From positions 62,001-126,000 of the forward strand of contig JBKAGX010000003.1 in NCBI GenBank assembly GCA_046290575.1: a DNA stretch of 64,000 bases. The letters are read 5' to 3'. Below the pieces are notes generated by a model. The model saw only the letters and a list, made by a program, of their open reading frames with translations, ran no database searches and had not been told where the DNA came from. The DNA comes from JANQQJ01 sp046290575. Its GTDB lineage: Bacteria > Pseudomonadota > Alphaproteobacteria > SMXS01. Both the position numbers and the translations under genes were made by a program. This document shows positions 25,118 to 34,516 of this stretch, in pieces; positions within the stretch are counted from its first letter, which is position 1, and the number at the start of each line of letters is the position of its first letter.

Positions 25118-26263
25118 TTACAGTCCCTTGTTTGGATTGATCAGGTATTTCTCACCTGTCGCGCGGCGGTTATAGGCATTGATCGTGTCGATATCGAGCG
25201 CCTCGGCAAGGGAGATTTCCGCCGTGTAGTGGCTGGCGAAGGTGGTTTTGAGTTCAGCCAGCACCCGCGCGCGCAGCTTCATCATGCCGTCCATGCCGAT
25301 TTTCTGGATAAAGGGTGTCAGCAACCAGCCGCCCAGGCCCCAGGCCAGGCCGACCCCGGCGCCGACTTCGGTTGGCGCCAGGTCCAGCCGCCCATAGATA
25401 TAGACCTGTTTGTGCGTTGAAGAGCCATAGCGGCTGTATTCCGTCGCGGTCTGGTTTAGGGCGGCTTCCATGGCGGTCAGAATCTGCCCGGCCAGCGGGC
25501 CGCCGCCAATAGCGTCAAAGCCCAGCGTCGCGCCGGTCTCAGCCAGCGCGGCGATCAACTGTTCCATGAAGTCGGGTGCTGTTGAGTTGAGCACATGTTC
25601 GGTGCCGATCTCGCGCAGGATCGCCTCGTGCTCCGGCTTGCGCACAATGGCGACCAGCGGGATATCGTCGGCCACGCAGATCTTGGCCAGCATCTGCCCC
25701 AGGTTCGACGCGGCAGCTGTATGCACCAGCGCCGTGTGCCCTTCCATGCGCATGGTTTCCGTCATGCCCAGCGCGGTCAGCGGGTTGACGAAGCAGGAGG
25801 CGCCTTCTGCTGCGGTCGTCCCTTCGGGCAGCTCCATGCACATGACAGCGGGCATGCAGCGATACTGGCTATAGAGTTCGCCGCCTGCCGCAGAGACGGT
25901 CTTGCCCAACAATGCCTGCGCGGCATCGGACGAACCGGCCTTCACCACGACACCGGCGCCTTCATTGCCTGCCGGGAGCGAATCGCCCAGCCGCCCGGCC
26001 ATGAACCGCATGCCGATTTCCGGGACCTGCGCCGTAACAACAGGGCGTTCCGGTGTGCCGCTGGTCTTGGCTGTGTTCATATCTGCTGCGCCGACCATCA
26101 GTCCGAGATCGGACGGGTTGATGGGGGCTGCTTCAACGCGGATGAGCACTTCATCGGGGCCAGGCTCGGGCACGTCCACCTCGGCCAGCGAGAGTTCTAG
26201 CGTGCCATCAGTTTTTGCCAATGTGCGGAACTGAAGGCCCTTGGCTGGAATTTCTGCGGTCAT
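25118..26263 (-). CDS. Zinc-type alcohol dehydrogenase-like/quinone oxidoreductase family protein
   Basis: A 381-residue medium-chain dehydrogenase-like protein. A GroES-like N-domain opens with VDVPEPGPDEVLIRVEAAPINPSDLGLM, and a Rossmann domain carries HTAAASNLGQMLAKIC, a variant of the usual GxGxxG region. It lacks the usual zinc-ligand pattern, so it is probably a quinone reductase- or enoyl-reductase-like enzyme. The start is ATG 26263 with GGGAG six bases ahead; an adjacent ATG at 26266 is also possible. It stands alone, divergent from the lipoprotein gene. Confidence 0.8.
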   Translation of the reverse strand: MTAEIPAKGLQFRTLAKTDGTLELSLAEVDVPEPGPDEVLIRVEAAPINPSDLGLMVGAADMNTAKTSGTPERPVVTAQVPEIGMRFMAGRLGDSLPAGNEGAGVVVKAGSSDAAQALLGKTVSAAGGELYSQYRCMPAVMCMELPEGTTAAEGASCFVNPLTALGMTETMRMEGHTALVHTAAASNLGQMLAKICVADDIPLVAIVRKPEHEAILREIGTEHVLNSTAPDFMEQLIAALAETGATLGFDAIGGGPLAGQILTAMEAALNQTATEYSRYGSSTHKQVYIYGRLDLAPTEVGAGVGLAWGLGGWLLTPFIQKIGMDGMMKLRARVLAELKTTFASHYTAEISLAEALDIDTINAYNRRATGEKYLINPNKGL

Positions 26264-26415
26264 CATGTGCTCCCTTTTTTCCCTCGTGTGAACGACCTTG
26301 CTTTTACCATTCCTGTGAGGCTGGGGAACGGACGAAAAGTCGAGTTTTCATCACGTTTTCTCGCAGCCGTCGGAGTGGTAGGATTAGGAGCGATGGTTTG
26401 ACGGGGACGGGGCGG

Positions 26416-28527
26416 ATGTCAAAGTGCGCTTTCTCGGGCTTGGTTTTGGCAGGCTTGGTTCTGCTGGCCGCTTGCGGCGCCGAAGAGACCGAACCGGATG
26501 TTTCTGCCGTCGATCGCGGCCCGGATGCCATCGCCGCCGATCTCACTGAGATTCTAAAGCAGGCGGCTGCCAAACGCGCGCGCTTCTCAACCGATCCTGA
26601 CGCGCCGGCGCAGGTGATCGAGCGGACGGCGCGAGTCGTCGTAGATCAGGTCGCGTCCCAGTTCGGTCAGCCGCCCTACTGGAACATCATATTAGAAAAC
26701 TGGGACTGCAGCCATTTGTCGGACGCAGATGCGTGCCTTCGCGGCGGCGGGGTCCCGATCCGGTATTGGGTCGACCCGCGATTCGTGGACCCCAGGTCGA
26801 TTGCGCTCGACGGGCCTGTTCCCGGGACCGGTGAGACCGGCCACCGGCTCGGATTCGCGTGTACGGATTTCGGATCTTTCGGCTGTATTGACGCGGCGGA
26901 TCTCCGACGTCACGAGGACTATGTCGTGTGCGACGACAACGCGTGTTCGGAAGAAGAAGCCGCGCTGCAGGCGCGCCGCGAGGGCGATGCCCTCGCTATG
27001 GCCAAGGCCCGCCAGACGCAGAAGTCGAACGTGGTTGCCTGCGGAACCGTTGAAACTTGTCGTCGCGCCGAGGCGCTGTTTCGCGAGCTCGTCGACCGCG
27101 CCGCGTTGAGACCGCATCTGACGAGTGTGGAGGACTACAAGCGAGCGGCCGCCCGGTTTGGCGAGGCCACGCGCGGCGCGCTCTGGGCGCAGCGGACGCC
27201 GGACGCGGAAGGGAGACAAAGCGATAATCCGTTCGTCCCCAATGAATGGCAGTCGAAGCGAACCATGTCGGTAAGCGTCGACGGCGAGGGCCGTCTTCAG
27301 GCGGTCATCGACAACTGTCCCGCCGAGCCGTCTAGCTGTGACGCGGAGGGGCGGTGGTACAGCCACTTGGTCATTTTGGAGCCAGGGGGACTCAACCCGC
27401 CCGGTGTGCGCGTCCACGACTCGGTCCGCGTCAGCAGGGGCGACAAAATCATCAACGAGTGGACGGGCCGTGCCGTTTTCGCGAATTGCCACGAAAAGGA
27501 AATTTGCACGGAAGAGGCCTTGGAGTCCGTGTCCGCGACGGGCTTTCAGGGCATTATTCCATGTCACAAAGATGCCTGCCAGGCGGCCGTCTTTGAGCTG
27601 CAGGCGATGGCGAGTTTCGCCGCAGGCCCCCGGTTTGAAGATGCGCTCAAGGTCTTGGCAGCAGACGCCCATCCAGTCTCCGAGATCACGACTTGGGAAG
27701 ACGCAGATCGTGCGGCCGAGCGGATCTCCGGCCAATTTGGCAGCAAACCCTGGCCGTTGCGGTCCGGTGACACCCGCTACCAGATCTTTCAGCGAGAAGC
27801 CGAATTCGGCCCCGCGAACGAGCTACAGATCAGGGGCGTCTACTGCACCGGCGACGAGGATTGCCGGCCCGGTGACACGCAATACGCCGACTCGCTTTTC
27901 TTCTTGAGCGACATGAAGCCGGAATCGATCCGGCTTTCCAAATTCGCGCTGCTGGGCGATGATCCGGGTCTTCGAATGCGATGCGTCTCCGGGGAAGATG
28001 TACCCTGCGCAGGAATTGGCCTATCTGACGGATCGGATTTCTACTTTTCCCAAGTCATTATCACCTGTGCTGATCTGGACGCCTGCAAGGCGACGGCAGC
28101 CGACCTGAGAGGGCTGCAGGCGTTCTTGGAGACGGCTCCGCCACGGCAATCGAAAGCGGACGGAGCGGTCTCGCCCGCCGGGGACGCCGGGGCCATCAAG
28201 CAGACGTCAACACCGGCCCAAAAAGAGCCGGCAACGGAAGGGCCCCCATCCGATCAGGCCAGCATGGTGGGCTATTGGCGGATGGTCTCGCCGGCATGGC
28301 CGGGCTGGGTTACCAAGTTCAACGCCGACGGGACATTCATCTCGAACAATGCCGGCCCGGTTTTGACCGGGACCTATCAGGCCAAGACCGGCACGCTCTA
28401 TCAGCAGTTTCCTGACTTCAACACGAACAGAACGGTCAGCTACAGGTTCCTCGACAAGGACACGCTCGAGTTCACGGACCCCAACGGTGCGAGCGTCTGG
28501 GCGCGGCAGTCAGGCTGGAGTCAGTAG
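26416..28527 (+). CDS. Cysteine-pair-rich lipoprotein with three internal repeats
   Basis: A 703-residue lipoprotein of unknown function. The signal peptide ends in the lipobox LLAAC (Cys20). All other 20 cysteines of the mature protein fall in close pairs: 98/107, 149/157, 172/177, 209/215, 301/308, 358/364, 383/388, 477/483, 523/531 and 551/557. They group into three repeats, each with a helical lead-in (for example WEDADRAAERISGQFG), pair A, a beta-rich middle, pair B, and pair C leading into a helix (DACQAAVFELQAM; DACKATAADLRGL). Pair 209/215 is extra to repeat one. A Pro/Thr/Ala linker (about 572-615) precedes a C-terminal lipocalin-like domain (MVGYWRM...FNADGTF...DTLEF). The ATG at 26416 is chosen for the lipobox. 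A disulfide-rich periplasmic or outer-membrane role is inferred. Confidence 0.8.
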   Translation: MSKCAFSGLVLAGLVLLAACGAEETEPDVSAVDRGPDAIAADLTEILKQAAAKRARFSTDPDAPAQVIERTARVVVDQVASQFGQPPYWNIILENWDCSHLSDADACLRGGGVPIRYWVDPRFVDPRSIALDGPVPGTGETGHRLGFACTDFGSFGCIDAADLRRHEDYVVCDDNACSEEEAALQARREGDALAMAKARQTQKSNVVACGTVETCRRAEALFRELVDRAALRPHLTSVEDYKRAAARFGEATRGALWAQRTPDAEGRQSDNPFVPNEWQSKRTMSVSVDGEGRLQAVIDNCPAEPSSCDAEGRWYSHLVILEPGGLNPPGVRVHDSVRVSRGDKIINEWTGRAVFANCHEKEICTEEALESVSATGFQGIIPCHKDACQAAVFELQAMASFAAGPRFEDALKVLAADAHPVSEITTWEDADRAAERISGQFGSKPWPLRSGDTRYQIFQREAEFGPANELQIRGVYCTGDEDCRPGDTQYADSLFFLSDMKPESIRLSKFALLGDDPGLRMRCVSGEDVPCAGIGLSDGSDFYFSQVIITCADLDACKATAADLRGLQAFLETAPPRQSKADGAVSPAGDAGAIKQTSTPAQKEPATEGPPSDQASMVGYWRMVSPAWPGWVTKFNADGTFISNNAGPVLTGTYQAKTGTLYQQFPDFNTNRTVSYRFLDKDTLEFTDPNGASVWARQSGWSQ

Positions 28528-28541
28528 GGTGTGAGTGTCGC

Positions 28542-29183
28542 CTATTCTGCGGCGGCGGCCTGCTGGGCTGCATGGTCGATCGCGCGCAGCAGCATGTCAG
28601 GCTCCTGTGCGCCGACCAGGGCGAGCTTCTTGTCGATGATGAAGCAGGGCACGCCGGTGACACCCATATTCCGGGCCACGGATTCTTCTTTCAGCACCAG
28701 CTCGCGGTCCGCGTCGCCCTCCAGCAGTTTGCGGACGACGTCGGCTTCCATGCCGGCTTCTTCCGCAACGGAGACCAGCACCTCCGGGTCGCCGATGTCT
28801 TCGCCGTCGATGAAATATTTCTTGAAGATGCCTTCCACCACCGCGTCCTGAACGCCGGCGGTTTGTGCCCAATGGTTCAGCCGGTGCGAGTTCACCGTGT
28901 TGGGCAGGCGCTTCTGGGATTCAAGCGCGAAATCCAGCCCTTCTTCTTCAGCAGCGGCGCGCACCATTTTATAGACGCCTTTTGCCTGTTCCTTGTCGCC
29001 GAATTTCGCTTCCAGATATTCCTTGCGGTCCCAGCCGCCGGGCGGCGTTTCCGGATTCAGCTGGAACGGGCGCCACAGCACCTCGAAATGAATGTCGGGC
29101 CGCTGCGCCAGGGCCTGTTCCAATCGCCGCTTGCCGATATAGCACCAGGGGCAGATCGAATCTGAGATTACATCTATTTGCAT
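28542..29183 (-). CDS. DsbA family oxidoreductase, FrnE-like
   Basis: A 213-residue thioredoxin-fold protein with the CPWC active site (residues ~11-14) in SICPWCYIGKRRLEQAL. The inserted helical domain and the segment NPETPPGGWDRKEYLEAKFG match the FrnE/2-hydroxychromene-2-carboxylate isomerase-like branch of the DsbA family. No signal peptide is present when the start is placed at ATG 29183, so it acts in the cytoplasm. The upstream in-frame extension to 29333 lacks family similarity and is rejected. It converges on the cysteine-rich lipoprotein gene and diverges from accA. Confidence 0.88.
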   Translation of the reverse strand: MQIDVISDSICPWCYIGKRRLEQALAQRPDIHFEVLWRPFQLNPETPPGGWDRKEYLEAKFGDKEQAKGVYKMVRAAAEEEGLDFALESQKRLPNTVNSHRLNHWAQTAGVQDAVVEGIFKKYFIDGEDIGDPEVLVSVAEEAGMEADVVRKLLEGDADRELVLKEESVARNMGVTGVPCFIIDKKLALVGAQEPDMLLRAIDHAAQQAAAAE

Positions 29184-29361
29184 CCTGCAAACATACGCGA
29201 CCGGTGACGGAGGCAAAAGGGCGTAAATCGGCCATTTTCGTGCGCAGGCGCACATGGGGCTTGCGGGATACATCCGATGACCGCGGCATTGACAAGGCCC
29301 CCGGCGGAGCGCGACAGTGCGCGCCCCTTGCAAAACAGTGTACTGGACCGACGTTTACGCT

Positions 29362-30318
29362 ATGGAACCTGTACTTGAATTCGAAAAGCCAGTCGTAGAG
29401 CTGGAAAGCCAGATTCGCGAGTTGAAACGCCTATCGGACGATGGCGACGTGAATATCGTCGACGAAGTGATCCGGCTGGAAAAGAAACTCGAGCAGGCGC
29501 TCAGGCAAACTTATAAGAACCTGAATCCGTGGCAGAAGACGCAAGTGGCGCGGCATCCGCGCAGGCCGCATTATCAGGACTATGTGGCGGCGTTGTTTAC
29601 CGACTACACGCCTTTGGCCGGTGACCGCGGTTTCTCTGACGACTTGGCCATCGAGGGCGGCCTCGCGCGATTCAGGGGTGAGGCCGTGCTGGTCATGGGG
29701 CACGAGAAGGGCCGTGATACGCAAAGCCGCGTCGCGCATAATTTCGGCATGGCGCGGCCGGAAGGTTACCGCAAGGCGGTGCGGCTTATGGAACTGGCTG
29801 ACCGTTTCGGGCTGCCGCTGATTACATTGGTGGACACACCGGGCGCCTACCCTGGCGTCGGCGCGGAAGAGCGCGGCCAGGCGGAAGCGATTGCCCGCTC
29901 GACAGAGACCTGTCTGAAGCTTGAAGTGCCGCTGATCGCGGTCATTGTCGGGGAAGGAGGCTCTGGCGGCGCCGTTGCCCTGGCAACCGGCAACCGGGTC
30001 CTGATGTATGAGCATGCGGTCTATTCGGTGATTTCACCGGAGGGTTGCGCATCGATCCTCTGGCGAAGCGATGACCGTGCGGAGGAGGCCGCTTTTGCCC
30101 TCAAGTTGACGGCGCGCGATCTTAAAGGGCTCAATATCATTGACGAGATTGTCCCTGAACCCCTGGGCGGCGCCCACCGGGAGACGGAGACGGCTATTGC
30201 CTCTTTGGGCGACGCGATAGACCGGGCGCTTTCCAGTATGGCGGGGATGGATGGCCCTGCCTTGCGGCAGGCGCGGCGCGACAAGTTTCTGGCGATGGGA
30301 ACAGCAGGCGTTGCCTAG
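29362..30318 (+). CDS. accA: Acetyl-CoA carboxylase carboxyltransferase subunit alpha
   Basis: A 318-residue subunit of the carboxyltransferase that transfers CO2 from carboxybiotin to acetyl-CoA in fatty-acid synthesis, with AccD as partner. Family segments are FEKPVVELESQIREL at the N-terminus, then GHEKGRDTQ, LVDTPGAYPGVGAEERGQAEAIA and GEGGSGGAVALATGNRV, and ISPEGCASILWR. I begin at ATG 29362 (MEPVLEFEKP); upstream sequence in frame is not conserved. A small exported-protein gene overlaps its end by 8 bases. Confidence 0.96.
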   Translation: MEPVLEFEKPVVELESQIRELKRLSDDGDVNIVDEVIRLEKKLEQALRQTYKNLNPWQKTQVARHPRRPHYQDYVAALFTDYTPLAGDRGFSDDLAIEGGLARFRGEAVLVMGHEKGRDTQSRVAHNFGMARPEGYRKAVRLMELADRFGLPLITLVDTPGAYPGVGAEERGQAEAIARSTETCLKLEVPLIAVIVGEGGSGGAVALATGNRVLMYEHAVYSVISPEGCASILWRSDDRAEEAAFALKLTARDLKGLNIIDEIVPEPLGGAHRETETAIASLGDAIDRALSSMAGMDGPALRQARRDKFLAMGTAGVA

Positions 30319-30736
30319 AATCAAAACCGGTTGTGCTGTTTTGGCGATAATCTGCGGCCTTGTGCAGGCTGCGGGCGCCCAGAGCAGTTCTGATAATCGC
30401 GATCCGACGGTGCGCATGTTTGACAACTTCTTCATGTCGCTGGTCGCTGCGCGTCTATGCGACAACCCGGACGAGCGGACGGTGCAGATGTTCACGCGCA
30501 ATCTGCTGATCGTTCAGGAAGTGACCATCAGCCATTTCAGTACCGAGCTGCCTGATATGTCGCGGGACGACATACTCGAAATGATCAACAATCGCGCCAC
30601 GGCCCTGGATCAAACGCTGAAATCGACTATTGCAGAAAAAGGTTGCGCTGATTCCGAGATTATCAATCTGGTCCATATGTTTGACATTCATGCTCGCATG
30701 GATCTGTTGAACGAAGGGGACCAGGCGGCACCATGA
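30311..30736 (+). CDS. Small exported protein of unknown function
   Basis: A 141-residue protein I do not recognise. It starts best at TTG 30311, which gives a clean Sec signal peptide (MPRIKTGCAVLAIICGLVQAAGAQS); a longer reading from 30251 would lie inside accA. The mature part is mainly helical and has two cysteines (in ARLCDNP and EKGCADS) that could pair. It overlaps accA by 8 bases and its stop overlaps the ATG of the VOC gene, so accA, this gene and the VOC gene form one operon. Ribosome binding site is weak, consistent with translational coupling. Confidence 0.65.
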   Translation: MPRIKTGCAVLAIICGLVQAAGAQSSSDNRDPTVRMFDNFFMSLVAARLCDNPDERTVQMFTRNLLIVQEVTISHFSTELPDMSRDDILEMINNRATALDQTLKSTIAEKGCADSEIINLVHMFDIHARMDLLNEGDQAAP

Positions 30737-31143
30737 CGATCCGGCCCGCCGGTCTCGATCACGTTGTGCTACGGGTCAGCGATGTTGATCGGATGATCGC
30801 TTTCTATGTCGATGTTGTGGGGTGTTCCGTTGACCGGGTGCAGGAAGGTCTGGGGCTCTGGCAATTGCGCGCCGGTCGTTCGTTGATCGACCTGGTCGAT
30901 GTTACCGGCACGCTGGGTCAGCTGGGCGGCGCCGCGCCGGGGGATGCCGGTCGAAACATGGACCATTTCTGCCTGCGCATTGACCCGTGGGACGAAGCTA
31001 CGATCGTTGCCCATCTGGAGGCTCACGGCGTTGCCGTGTCGGACACGGGACAACGCTACGGCGCCGAAGGGACCGGCCCTTCGATTTACATCAATGACCC
31101 TGAAGGCAATGTTGTCGAGCTGAAAGGCCCGGCGACAGCGTAG
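30733..31143 (+). CDS. VOC family protein (glyoxalase/dioxygenase superfamily)
   Basis: A 136-residue vicinal-oxygen-chelate fold protein. Metal ligand positions are plausible in LDHVVLRVSDVDRMIAFY (His), DHFCLRI (His) and NDPEGNVVELKG (Glu). The family includes lactoylglutathione lyase, fosfomycin resistance enzymes and extradiol dioxygenases; this short, single-domain form could be any of the small lyases or a detoxifying enzyme. Coupled to the preceding gene by an ATGA overlap and convergent with secA, with 3 bases between stops. Confidence 0.85.
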   Translation: MTIRPAGLDHVVLRVSDVDRMIAFYVDVVGCSVDRVQEGLGLWQLRAGRSLIDLVDVTGTLGQLGGAAPGDAGRNMDHFCLRIDPWDEATIVAHLEAHGVAVSDTGQRYGAEGTGPSIYINDPEGNVVELKGPATA

Positions 31144-31146
31144 CGC

Positions 31147-33882
31147 TTAGGCTGCCGCCACGGCGCCATGGCAATGCTTGAATTTTTTGCCTGAGCCACA
31201 CGGGCAGGGCGCATTGCGCGGCACTTTGCCCCAGGTGTTTGGATCGTTGGGGTTCATATCCGCCTCGTCGACTTTGCGCCGGACCGGTTGCTGAATGCCA
31301 TCGGCCTCGTCGAACTCGTTACGTCCGGTCAGCGGATCGACATGCTCGGCGACCATCTTCTGCGCCGGCATCCGTTCTTCCAGCGGGGGTGGCGGGGCGT
31401 CAACCCGCACTTCGACGCGCGCCAGCATGGTCGTGGTTTCTTCACGCACCCGCGCCAGCATCGCCTCGAACATATCGAAGGATTCGCTCTTGTATTCGTT
31501 TAAGGGATCACGCTGGCCATAGGCTCGAAGGGTCACGGTCTGCCGCAGATGGTCCAGCTGCAGCAGATGTTCTTTCCACTGCTGATCAACGACTTGCAGC
31601 AACAGGCTCTTCTCGACCTGGCGCATGACGTCTGGTGTAAACTTCGCCACCCGCTCCGCCATCCGCCGGTCAGCCAGATCGTTCAGACGGTCCCTGATTT
31701 CCTCGTCCGCGATGCCGTCCTCGGCCACCCAATCCTTGATTGGCGGCTCCAGATCGAAAATCCGCAAGAACTCCACTGCCAGCCCGTCCACATCCCACTG
31801 CTCGGGAAAGGATTTCGGCGGCATGTGGGTAGTCACCAGGTCATCGACAACCTCCTGGCGCATTTCGGCGACGGTTTCGGCAACGTCGCTTGCCTGCATC
31901 AGCTCCAGGCGCTGTTCATAGATTGCCTTGCGCTGATCGTTCATCACATCGTCATATTTCAGCAGGTTCTTGCGGATGTCGAAGTTCCGCGCCTCGACCT
32001 TGGTTTGCGCTTTTTCCAGCGCCTTGTTGATCCACGGGTGGGTAATCGCCTCGCCCTCTTCAAGGCCAAGCCGGACCAGCATGGTTTCCATCCGCTCGGA
32101 CCCGAAAATGCGCATCAGATCATCATCCAGTGACAGATAGAATTTCGATCGTCCCGGGTCGCCCTGACGGCCAGAGCGGCCACGCAGCTGATTATCAATA
32201 CGGCGGCTCTCGTGCCGTTCGGTGCCGATGACATAGAGGCCGCCGGCCTCAAGCACTTTTTGCCTCTCGGCTTCGACCTCTTCGGCGATCTGCGCGATTT
32301 TCTTCTCGCGCTTGGCGTCATCCTTGATATCGGCAGCTTCTGCCTCAATGCGCATTTCCAGGTTGCCGCCCAGCTGAATATCGGTGCCGCGGCCGGCCAT
32401 ATTGGTGGCAATCGTGACCGCGCCGAGTCGTCCTGCCTGGGCGATAATCTGCGCTTCCTGCTCATGGTAACGCGCGTTCAGCACGTTGTGCTTCATCTTG
32501 CGCTTCTTCATGGCCGCGGCCAGAAGCTCGGATTTTTCAATGCTGACAGTTCCTACGAGGACCGGCTGGCCGTGCTTTTGCGACTCCTCGATCTCATCGA
32601 TGATGGCGGTGAATTTCTCCTCGCCCGTGCGATAAACCTCGTCGTTTTCGTCTTCGCGCGTCACATCGACATTTGTGGGGATTTCGACGACACCCAGACT
32701 GTAAATGTCCATGAATTCTTCGGCTTCGGTTGCTGCTGTGCCGGTCATGCCGGCAAGCTTGGGGTAAAGCCGGAAATAGTTCTGGAATGTAATCGAAGCC
32801 AGCGTCTGGTTCTCGTTCTGGATCACCACGCCTTCCTTGGCTTCCAGCGCCTGGTGCAGGCCTTCGGAATAGCGTCGGCCTTCCATCATGCGGCCGGTAA
32901 ACTCATCGATAATGATGACCTTGTCGTCCTTGACGATGTAGTCCGTGTCGCGCTGGAACATTTTGTGAGCACGCAACGCCTGGTTCACATGGTGGACGAC
33001 GGAAACATTTTCGATGTCATAGAGGCTTTCGCCCTGCAGCAGGCCCGCTTCACGCAACAGTTCCTCAACCCGGTCGTTGCCCTGCTCCGTCAGCGCGATG
33101 GTCTTGCTCTTTTCATCGCGCTCATAATCCTCATCCTGCAGCTTGGGGATGAACTTGTTGGCGGTCTTGTAGAGCTCGGAGTTATCTTCCGTCGGTCCCG
33201 AGATAATCAGCGGGGTTCGCGCTTCATCGATCAGGATCGAGTCGACCTCATCGACAATGGCGAAGTTGAAGGGGCGATGCGCCATCATGTCGAGGCGAAA
33301 CTTCATATTGTCGCGCAGATAGTCGAAGCCGAATTCGTTGTTGGTGCCATAGGTCACGTCTTTGGCGTATTCGGCGCGGCGCTCATTGTCATCCAGGCCA
33401 TGGACGATGCAGCCGACGTCAAGCCCCATGAACCGATAGATCTGTCCCATCCATTCAGAGTCGCGGCTGGCCAGGTAGTCGTTCACGGTGACAACGTGGA
33501 CGCCTTTACCCTCAATTGCATTCAGGTAGACCGCCAATGTGGCGACCAGCGTTTTGCCCTCACCGGTCTTCATCTCGGCAATCCGGCCCTCGTGCAGCAC
33601 CATGCCGCCGATCAGCTGAACATCGTAGTGGCGCTGGCCCAGTGTGCGTTTAGCGGCCTCGCGGACGGCTGCAAAGGCCTCGGGCAACAGGTCATCCAGC
33701 GTTTCACCGGCTTCAGCCCGCTGCTTGAACTCCGATGTTTTGCCGCGCAACGCTTCGTCGGACAGCGCTTCCATCTCAGGCTCCAACGCATTGATCGCGG
33801 CGACGCGGCTTTGGTAGCCTTTGACCGCCCGGTCATTGGCGGTGCCAAACAGGCGCTTGAACTTGTTACCCAACTGAAGCAT
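31147..33882 (-). CDS. secA: Protein translocase ATPase SecA
   Basis: A 911-residue motor that drives preproteins through SecYEG. Walker A lies in MKTGEGKTLVATLA near residue 106, the DEAD-like Walker B in IVDEVDSILIDEARTPL near residue 210, and later GTVSIEKSELL and ATNMAGRGTDIQLGG belong to the second nucleotide-binding domain. The C-terminus ends in the SEC-C zinc motif CPCGSGKKFKHCHG, which binds SecB. Length is normal for alphaproteobacteria. A 6-bp GC hairpin (33900-33915) lies just before its ribosome binding site. Confidence 0.98.
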   Translation of the reverse strand: MLQLGNKFKRLFGTANDRAVKGYQSRVAAINALEPEMEALSDEALRGKTSEFKQRAEAGETLDDLLPEAFAAVREAAKRTLGQRHYDVQLIGGMVLHEGRIAEMKTGEGKTLVATLAVYLNAIEGKGVHVVTVNDYLASRDSEWMGQIYRFMGLDVGCIVHGLDDNERRAEYAKDVTYGTNNEFGFDYLRDNMKFRLDMMAHRPFNFAIVDEVDSILIDEARTPLIISGPTEDNSELYKTANKFIPKLQDEDYERDEKSKTIALTEQGNDRVEELLREAGLLQGESLYDIENVSVVHHVNQALRAHKMFQRDTDYIVKDDKVIIIDEFTGRMMEGRRYSEGLHQALEAKEGVVIQNENQTLASITFQNYFRLYPKLAGMTGTAATEAEEFMDIYSLGVVEIPTNVDVTREDENDEVYRTGEEKFTAIIDEIEESQKHGQPVLVGTVSIEKSELLAAAMKKRKMKHNVLNARYHEQEAQIIAQAGRLGAVTIATNMAGRGTDIQLGGNLEMRIEAEAADIKDDAKREKKIAQIAEEVEAERQKVLEAGGLYVIGTERHESRRIDNQLRGRSGRQGDPGRSKFYLSLDDDLMRIFGSERMETMLVRLGLEEGEAITHPWINKALEKAQTKVEARNFDIRKNLLKYDDVMNDQRKAIYEQRLELMQASDVAETVAEMRQEVVDDLVTTHMPPKSFPEQWDVDGLAVEFLRIFDLEPPIKDWVAEDGIADEEIRDRLNDLADRRMAERVAKFTPDVMRQVEKSLLLQVVDQQWKEHLLQLDHLRQTVTLRAYGQRDPLNEYKSESFDMFEAMLARVREETTTMLARVEVRVDAPPPPLEERMPAQKMVAEHVDPLTGRNEFDEADGIQQPVRRKVDEADMNPNDPNTWGKVPRNAPCPCGSGKKFKHCHGAVAAA

Positions 33883-34052
33883 CTGGAATCCTGATTTTTC
33901 GCCCGGTTTCGGGCGCTTTCCTATGCGCGACAGATAAGACCCGGCTTAGGTCATGTCAATGAAGCGCACAGGGTCTGTTGATGGTTGATTGTACCGCAGT
34001 GGCATAAGCGGCAATATGGGACTATCGATACTGTCGTCAGGAAGAGGATATC

Positions 34053-34469
34053 ATGGCTGATAACGACACTCCTAAATCCCAGGATGCGAACACACCAGCG
34101 CCGCAGCAACCTGCGTCGGCATCGGCCTCTACCGTCGGGAACACCGACATGGGGCTGGTGGCCTATATCGCGTTCGCCGCAGGCTTTGTTACGGGTGGTA
34201 TCGGTAGCATTGTTGCTGTTGTAATCGCCTACTCTCAGCGGGGTGAGGTCACTGGTTCCTGGCAGGAAAGCCATTATGACTGGCTTATCCGGACATTCTG
34301 GATCGGCCTTGCCGCGGGCTTCGTGGGTATGTTGCTCACGATTCTCGTCATTGGCTTTTTCCTGATCCTGCTGGTGATGGTCTGGATGATTGTCCGTCTC
34401 GTCAAAGGCTGGATGCTCTACGATAAGAAACAGCCTATCCCCGACCCCAATAATCTGCTGTTCGGCTGA
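34053..34469 (+). CDS. DUF4870-type membrane protein
   Basis: A 138-residue inner-membrane protein with a polar Ala/Pro/Gln-rich N-terminus (about 35 residues) and three predicted membrane spans (about 36-60, 78-103 and 103-122). The pattern GLVAYIAFAAGFVTGGIGSIVAVVIAY with SWQESHYDWLIRTFWIGL matches the DUF4870/TIGR-type family of small membrane proteins of unknown function. It lies between secA (divergent) and argJ (same strand, 47 bases on). In related genomes this slot often holds a peptidyl-prolyl isomerase gene, but I see none here. Confidence 0.75.
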   Translation: MADNDTPKSQDANTPAPQQPASASASTVGNTDMGLVAYIAFAAGFVTGGIGSIVAVVIAYSQRGEVTGSWQESHYDWLIRTFWIGLAAGFVGMLLTILVIGFFLILLVMVWMIVRLVKGWMLYDKKQPIPDPNNLLFG

Positions 34470-34516
34470 TCTATCGGTGCTGCGTTTGAAGCAGCCCGGA
34501 ATGCGGAAGAATCAAC

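Noticed and set aside
28542..29183. Functional link between the FrnE-like DsbA-family protein and the cysteine-rich lipoprotein
   Set aside because: The FrnE-like protein has no signal peptide and is cytoplasmic, while the lipoprotein is exported; the genes are convergent, so they are not cotranscribed.
32212..33894. 560-codon open frame on the plus strand opposite secA
   Set aside because: It is a shadow frame of secA, rich in Leu/Asp/His repeats typical of reversed GC-rich coding sequence, and secA is certain.
33900..33915. CGCCCG/CGGGCG hairpin as a terminator
   Set aside because: It lies just upstream of the secA start and on neither strand is it followed by a proper T-run in a sensible position; it may be a leader structure or chance.
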